DNA of 64,000 nt, taken from contig CM062819.1 in NCBI GenBank assembly GCA_031772625.1, positions 824,517,003-824,581,002 on the forward strand, read 5' to 3'. This document shows positions 58,440-64,000 of the stretch, one piece after another (the first letter of the stretch is position 1; each line of letters opens with the position of its first letter). Position numbers and translations under genes: made by a program. Source of the stretch: Pinus tabuliformis (taxonomy: Eukaryota > Streptophyta > Pinopsida > Pinales > Pinaceae). Below the pieces are notes generated by a model, which was not told the DNA's origin, did not search any database, and saw only the letters and a list, made by a program, of their open reading frames with translations.

Positions 58440-59340
58440 AGGTGATAATCGATTGTCAAAATCATTAACCATCGACGGCTGGGGTTTTCCTTTTCCGTTC
58501 TGCGATTTCCTTGATCCCTCAAGCCGTGTAGCGAAATCTCCAAGTTCATTTACAAATAAGGCTGCGTTCTCATTATCGGTCTCTCGGCAATTTGCATACT
58601 CTTTTTTTTTATTATTTTTTTATTTTCCATTGGGTGTCAAAGTTTAGCGTGGCCACGGGTCGGGGTTTCGAGTCTATTCATGCGTATGGTCAGTGCTGTG
58701 CCTCAGACGTCCATAATACCAGCGTTCACCCCTTTTAAAAAAATTTGTAAAACCTGTAACGAAATCGTTTTGCGTTTTGAGCCATCGCTCTCACGCGTCT
58801 GGTCATCTCGCCCTCAAAAGCCGTCACGTAATACTCTTTCCGACTGTGTATATGCTGTTGCCGCCTGCCATCCAATCCGTCCAGGTAAGTTTCAAACAAT
58901 CGTTGTTCTTCCCGTCTCATTGAAATCTTATACGCAGTTGGACATTGGCCTTTTTCTTTCAGGGTTACGTCTGCCATAGCCACGCCACCCTCCACCTGCG
59001 CAGCATCACGATTGAGCTTCAAAGCCGGTGCGTTTATGTGTTTCCGCCGCCGTCAATTTGTCCTGGTCGAGGGTTCAGGTTCTCCGCGTCAAATTTTCTT
59101 CTGTTTGCTGTAGCTAAGGGTCACATATCGCATTTAGCGTTTGGGTTCTCGGTTCCAAATCGTTCTGTGCATTTCTGGATTAGCGTAAATCGTTTTCACG
59201 TTGAGTCTGAGTCTTACGCCCCTTCTGGCTTTCCATCCCCGCGTGCTGGTTAAAATATCGTTTCCTTACCTGCGCTTCGCTTGCTGGGCGTAGTCATTAC
59301 GTGGTCACGTCTTAGACTCGGGTTAGCTTGTGCAGATTTA
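58440..59340. other. GC-richer block inside H's U5 region
   Basis: This part is visibly richer in G+C and CpG than the flanking LTR, which is AT-rich to the point of poly(A)/poly(T) at 59,380-59,650. It has overlapping frames on both strands (e.g. 58,680-58,979 and 58,945-59,253 on the plus strand) but no domain I recognise. It could be an ordinary structured leader or sequence captured from the host. Confidence 0.4.
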
Positions 59341-59379
59341 CGCATATGTGACCATTGCGTATAGTTTTGTTTTGTTTGC

Positions 59380-59650
59380 CATTTAAATTTTTTAGATTTA
59401 GGACTTCAAATTTATTTTTTTTTAAATAGTTTAAAGTTTTATTAAAGTTTTGTTATGACATAAGTTCAAAAATAAAAAAAATAAAAAAGTAAAGGAAGGG
59501 TTTCGTTTCAAATTTTTAGTTTCTGTTCTTTTACTTAGTTTAAGATTTTAATTAGATTTTTTTTTTTTTTAAATTAGATTTTATTTTTTTTATTTCAGTT
59601 TAAAAATAAAAAAATAAAAATAAAAAATAAAAAAAATTTAAAAAGGCATA
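59380..59650. repeat. Poly(T)/poly(A) tracts in H's LTR
   Basis: Several T runs of 8-14 followed by 'aaaaataaaaa' repeats. Non-coding. Confidence 0.85.
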
Positions 59651-60128
59651 AAAATTTCTTTTCTGTGGAAAATTGTTCTTACCACCTTCAGTTATTCATC
59701 ATCGTATATCTTTTGTGTTGTGGTCTGAATACAAAATTGATATCTGGTTTCTCTGTTATTTTAAGCAATTTATTTCTCTTAGTTTGCCGGATATCGTTAT
59801 TCGAGGAACTTTGTGGTTTTTGCTGGATACTTAAAGCTTTGTTCCGGTCATTTAATGAATGGTGATTGTTGTTTATGATTTATGCTCTTATATCACCTAG
59901 AAAGTAATCATTTAGGCACCAATCTAACAAGGCACTAGTCTATCAAATCAATAAAACCTTTTTAGTGCATCTCGTCTCCCGGCCCAACTGTTTGGCAGTT
60001 GGCCTTCATCTTTCCTCAGGGTCTACCCCCCTTAGCCGTGGGAGACAGGCTTAAACGGAGAGACCGGGGATCAGAGTGACAGCCCCCGGTCTGAGCGTTG
60101 TCGTGTCAGTTTGCGCGACAACATTTTT

Positions 60129-60147
60129 TGGCGCCGTTGCCGGGGAT
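60129..60147 (+). promoter_or_regulatory. Primer-binding site of element H (tRNA-Asp)
   Basis: TGGCGCCGTTGCCGGGGAT is an exact complement of the plant tRNA-Asp 3' end including CCA, five bases after the LTR end. Confidence 0.85.
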
Positions 60148-60208
60148 AGAGTTTTTCTGTCCTTGGTTCTTGCTTTTCAAGCTTTTCTGTGCTTAGCTTC
60201 TTGTTCAA

Positions 60209-61850
60209 GTGGCGACTCCACTTCCTATATTATCTGCAAGAGTGTACACTAGAAGACATCCGAGCAGTTTGTGCAATCCTACTCCTGATCCTGAAAAGGT
60301 TTATAGGGTGCGATCACACAAACTCGCTTCTCGTACACTTCTTGGAAATCTTGGACAAGAAGCCCTCTCCGATATTCATTTGCTCTTTAAAGGTCAAGTT
60401 AAGTGCAGCACCATGAGTCTATTTGCCCCTTGTAATTTTTCTAACATTCCTGGAGCCCCCAATGATATTCCATCTGTTGGGATAGACAAATTGCCTAGCT
60501 TTCATGGAGATAATGCCATTACTGTTAATTCCCATTTACGAGATTTCAACATATGGATGGCTAAGTATGTTAGATCTCCTGATTTTGATCATGAAGATGT
60601 CAGGATGACCCTTTTTGTCTTGACTCTAGGAGGTGATGCTCATGACTGGTATACAGAAAAACCTCCTAATACTTTTGACTCTCTACAATCACTCATTAAT
60701 GCATTTAGAGAAAAATTTGGAGATAAGAGAGAGGGAAGACATCTTGTAAGAGCTCTTACTCTGATGAAAAAGAGAGAAGACGAAACTGTTGAAGAATTTA
60801 ACAGAAGGTTTAATGGTATTATTAGAGAATTACCTCAAGACTATAAACCTTCAGATAAAACTCTCCAAGATTTTTATATTGACGCCTTTGGTCCTGAACC
60901 ATCTTACGAGTTAAGGCGTGCTAAACTTACTGATTATCGAGATTGCCAAGCCTTAGCTGTAGAACTTGAAAAGGACAAGGCAGCTTCTGGGAAGTCTGAA
61001 ATCCCAGGTTTTGATAGGGCTGCTACAAAACTAAAGGAACCTAAGGGAAAAGCAGTCCAAGAGCCTGAAAATGAACTTGTTCTCAAATTGCTTCAGAAAA
61101 TTGAAACCATGGAAATCAATCATAATAAGGAGATAAACACTTTGCAGAATAGGTTAATTCAAATGGAAAGAGCGCAACCGCAAAATTTTCAGCCTCGAAA
61201 TAATAATAACAGAAATAGTAACTGGCAAAGAAAGGGTCAAACTAGTGAGCAGAGGCCCCCTAATCCGCTTACCAATCTGGTGGATGATGCTCCTCCTTAC
61301 TGTCGTGCTTGTGCTGATTTTCACGAAGAATCCTCTTGTCCCATTATCAAAAGACTTTTCGATAATGGAATGTTTGGGACAGGTGAGCAAATAAACGTGG
61401 TAGGGAGCAAGTTTCCTTTGCCCATGAATGATTGGATAGAGGTTAAGGAAAGAAGCTATGATGTTGTGAATCCTCAATCCGCTTTTAGTATAAATAACCT
61501 TGAAGACGAAGATGACATTTTGGCTAGGTTATATGGTGAGAAACCTTCTCCTGAGAAAATTCTGGAAATTGCTAGATATAAGGGTTTGACATACCAGAGA
61601 AGGGATAAGGATCAGAGCGGGAATCAAATTCCTCCTCGAACTTTAAACCCTGCTATAAATTCGGGAATAGATGTCGATTTGGGGAGTTGGTTTAATAATG
61701 CTAAAATCTGGGTTCCCGTCTCTGAGATCGCTAAGATCCCTTCCCAAAGAGACAAATTACTAAAAGCAATTCAGGGTCCCCAAGTCAACGCTTCTCAACA
61801 GAAGATTCGTGAGGTTGACTATCATGATGCTCCTATTTATCTGCAAAGCG
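60209..61850 (+). mobile_element. Gag of element H
   Basis: Long open stretch. The first in-frame ATG with a good context is at 60,413 (accATGa, 'MSLFAPCNFSNIPGAPNDIP'), though readable sequence extends upstream. The Gypsy gag core (retrotransposon gag domain) is clear: 'LGGDAHDWYTEKPP', 'FREKFGDKREGRHLVRAL', 'EETVEEFNRRFNGIIRELP'-like block and 'YIDAFGPEPSYELRRAKL'. Then comes a coiled, Asn/Gln-rich stretch (about 61,060-61,230) and a Cys/His cluster 'YCRACADFHEESSCP' (about 61,300-61,345) that may act as a nucleic-acid-binding knuckle. Confidence 0.85.
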
Positions 61851-62200
61851 TAGATGCTGATAACAAGGATCATCAACCCTTCTTTATCACCTTGTTAGTC
61901 AATGGGTATAAATTGAATAACTGCATGTTGGATTAAGGTGCATCTGCTTGTGTTATGACTAAAAGGGTTATGGAACAGCTTAACTTAAGAGTTTCCAGAC
62001 CCTACTATAATATATGTGCCATGGATTCTAAGAAAATCGAAGTTCATGGTTTAATCAAGGATTTGCAAGTCCATCTTTCGGTTTACCCAGACATCATGGT
62101 TGTTATGGATATTGTTGTCGTTGATGTACCTGATGCTTGGGGTATGCTGTTATCCAGAAAGTGGGCCTCTGATCTGGGGGGAAGCATTCAGATGAATTGG
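61851..62200 (+). mobile_element. Protease region of element H
   Basis: Aspartic protease-like segment: 'PFFITLLVNGYKLNNCML', 'KRVMEQLNLRVSRPY', 'DIMVVMDIVVVDVPDAWGML'. The order of these blocks is that of Gypsy retropepsins, and it aligns with element A near 44,630-44,800. Confidence 0.75.
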
Positions 62201-62399
62201 TCATATGCTATGATTCCTTCTCCTAGCGGTGACGGTTTTGTTAGACTGAATAGAGAGCCTGAGAGGAAATTTCATGTTGAAAATCCTAAAAAGCCTCATA
62301 ACGAAATAATTAAAGAAAAATCTGACATCGGGAACTATGCTATCATGTCCAATTTCATAATTCCTCCCGATGATGAGATTAAAGATCTTAAGGATGAAG

Positions 62400-62800
62400 T
62401 CTGGTATATGTATTTCGATGGTGCGTCCTCTAGTCATGGTAAAGGTGCGGGAGTTGTGCTTAAATCTCCCCTCGGTCACGTATTCAAGTTTGCCTATCGT
62501 TTAGAATTTGAAGCAACCAACAATGTTGCTGAGTACGAAGCTATATTGTTGGGTCTTGAATTGGCCAAGGCTTTAAGGGTTAAATTGCTTAGCATCAAGG
62601 GGGATTCCGATCTGGTTATCATGCAGCTTAAAAACAAATTCACATGTAGAAATCAGAGATTAAGAAACTATCGAAATGCTGTGTGGGATACTATGGAGCA
62701 CTTCGATGCCCTTAACCTTGAAGCAATTCCTAGAGGTCTAAATAGTTTGGCAGATGAGCTTGCCGTAGCTGCTACCACTTTCCAGTTGTCTGACGAGTTA
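62400..62800 (+). mobile_element. RNase H domain located before RT, element H
   Basis: Complete set of RNase H type I motifs in order: 'MYFDGASSSHGKGAGVV', 'NNVAEYEAILLGLELAKAL', 'IKGDSDLVIMQLKNKF' and 'GLNSLADELAVAA'. The acidic residues D, E, D and D are all present. The 'EYEA' and 'GDSDLV' blocks are those of the archaeal-type RNase H that Tat elements carry in addition to their Gypsy RNase H. Here it lies between protease and RT. Confidence 0.85.
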
Positions 62801-63180
62801 ATTAACGATAAAATTAAAATGGAAGTAATATTCAGACCATCTGTTCCAGACAACTCAGAGCATTGGCAAATTTTTAATGATGAAAAGCAAGTCGTTCGTT
62901 TTCTCAATAGTTTAGATGAGTTTGAGGATTTCCGGTTAGTTTCTGGCGAGGATGGGTCTTTAGATCAAGGACATATCATAAATCCCACTCCCAGAAATGT
63001 AGTTGCCTTAGAGCAATATTTTGATCGGCATGATGCCACGAAGCTGAGAGAAGAAGACAAGTTGGACCCAGGCGAGTACCTTGAAGTTAACATTGGTACT
63101 TTTGAAAATCCGAAAATGGTTAAAATCGGTAAAGGTACTAGTCTGGAGGAAAGGAAAAAGTTAATTGATTTACTTCGTGA
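62801..63180 (+). mobile_element. Linker between RNase H and RT, element H
   Basis: 'PSVPDNSEHWQIFNDEKQVV' and 'MVKIGKGTSLEERKKLIDLL' are shared with element A near 45,520-45,770. This conserved linker is long for a Gypsy element and has no domain name I know. Confidence 0.65.
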
Positions 63181-64000
63181 ATATCGAGATGTTTTGGCTT
63201 TTTCCTATGATGAGTTGAAGGGCTATAGGGAAGATATTATGGAGCATACTATTCCCTTAAAAGACGAAAATGCTAAACCTTTTCGGCAGAAACTTAGGCA
63301 GATTAATCCTAAGTTAGCCCCCCTGGTCCAAAAAGAGCTTGCGAAGATGCTTGCAGCAGGAATCATCGCTCAAACTAGGCATTCGACATGGTGTTCGAAT
63401 TTGGTGATTGTCAGGAAGAAGAATGGTACAATAAGACTTTGTGTCGATTTTAGAAACCTTAATCTAGCGTGCAAGAAGGATAATTACCCTTTGCCAAAAA
63501 TGGAAACTTTGTTGCAAAGAGTAACTGGGTCTGGAATGATGTCATTGCTAGACGGTTTTTCAGGGTATAATCAAGTTTGGGTTAAAAAGGAAGATCGACA
63601 CAAGACCACGTTCACAACACCATGGGGCACTTTTGAATACATCAGAATGCCATTTGGGTTAACAAACGCTGGAGCTACTTTCCAGAGGGCCATGGACTAT
63701 GCCTTCAAAGGGTTAATCGGGAAAATTATCGAAATATATCAAGATGATCTTACTGTTTTCTCTAAAGATGGTATCAGTCATATAGATCATCTTAGGCAAG
63801 TTTTCGATAGATGTAGAGAATATGGAATTTCTTTGAATCCGGCTAAATCTGTCTTTGGGGTAACTGAAGGGAAACTTCTGGGTCATATCATTTCTAAGGA
63901 AGGAGTCAGGGTCGATCCTGAACGAGTTGAAGCAATTCAAAAGATTCCTCTCCCGCATAACCTCAAGTCCCTTCAGTCTTTCCTTGGAAAGATAAATTTT
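63181..64000 (+). mobile_element. Reverse transcriptase of element H (cut by window end)
   Basis: Gypsy RT motifs: 'INPKLAPLVQKELAKMLAAG', 'RLCVDFRNLNLACKKDNYPL', 'SLLDGFSGYNQV', 'TTFTTPWGTFEYIRMPFGLT', the catalytic box 'YQDDLTVFSK' (about 63,735-63,765), 'LGHIISKEGV' and 'LQSFLGKINF' at the window end. It looks whole as far as visible. Confidence 0.9.

Larger units (their letters stand above)
55824..60123 (+). mobile_element. Element H, 5' LTR (4,300 bp)
   Basis: Starts TGTTGACTTTTTAG and ends CGCGACAACA, so the outer five bases are inverted copies (TGTTG/CAACA). TATA box at 57,653 and AATAAA at 57,739. The transcript start and poly(A) signal are close together, which leaves a U5 of about 2.3 kb. 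AT-rich tracts flank a GC-richer block at about 58,440-59,340. Short open frames inside the LTR have no recognised domain. Confidence 0.85.
55824..64000 (+). mobile_element. Element H: Tat-like Ty3/Gypsy element, 5' part (runs off the window)
   Basis: Inserted in A's 3' LTR. A 4.3-kb LTR is followed by a tRNA-Asp primer site, gag, protease, RNase H and RT, with RT still running at the window edge. It is the best preserved coding element here, with about one break in the visible coding part. Its second RNase H, integrase and 3' LTR must lie beyond 64,000. The length of the LTR, the upstream RNase H and the gag sequence tie it to element A's lineage; the long LTR recalls Ogre-type Tat elements. 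Confidence 0.9.

Noticed and set aside
58680-59253. Two adjoining ~100-codon frames as a host gene inside H's LTR
   Set aside because: No domain is recognised, frames overlap open frames on the other strand, and the region is inside an LTR. Kept only as a compositional observation.

Overview
This is plant nuclear DNA from a large, repeat-packed genome. It has Ty3/Gypsy and Ty1/Copia retrotransposons inserted into one another, non-autonomous hAT DNA transposons, a tRNA-derived SINE and AT-rich simple repeats. There is no bacterial or organellar gene order. A conifer or other gymnosperm fits best (very long LTRs, deep nesting, one short exon isolated among transposons), but that is inference. 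All homology calls come from recognising motifs by eye; no search was run.

Layout. 1-7,847 is a mosaic of Copia-type LTR pieces, a stretch rich in inverted CCCTA/TAGGG motifs, a hAT element with a perfect 8-bp target duplication (3,977-4,877) and a solo LTR (5,504-6,812). 7,848-8,872 is the only stretch that looks like host DNA. It carries one minus-strand 69-bp exon (8,553-8,621) resembling plant proteasome assembly chaperone 4. 8,872-13,302 is a threefold tandem repeat of about 1.47 kb made of Copia LTR and pol sequence, followed by the 3' end of that Copia element. 15.4-20.1 kb holds a broken minus-strand Copia gag-protease interrupted by a second hAT element, an LTR, an AT-rich tandem array and a SINE with perfect 14-bp flanking repeats. 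20.2-25.6 kb holds more LTRs of one family ('P') and a decayed hAT transposase gene.

25,634-55,823 and beyond is one old Tat-like Gypsy element (element A). Its two LTRs were split by later insertions: a young Copia element (B, 26,274-33,393), two solo LTRs (33,702-34,976; 41,863-43,230), two gag-only Copia elements (C, 35,234-39,123; D, 50,549-54,832) and a hAT element (39,280-40,743). Each has a recognisable target duplication. A second Tat-like Gypsy element (H) begins at 55,824 inside A's 3' LTR. It has a 4.3-kb LTR and runs off the window; it is the best preserved coding element here.

How the parts relate. The non-autonomous elements (gag-only Copia, short hATs, SINE) must have relied on proteins from other elements. 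The decayed transposase at 23.1-24.1 kb is a possible relative of the hAT source. The nesting gives a relative order: P-family LTR, then element A, then B, C, D, the solo LTRs, the hAT and H. Most retroelements are broken fossils. I saw no CRISPR array, rRNA, functional tRNA or complete host gene.
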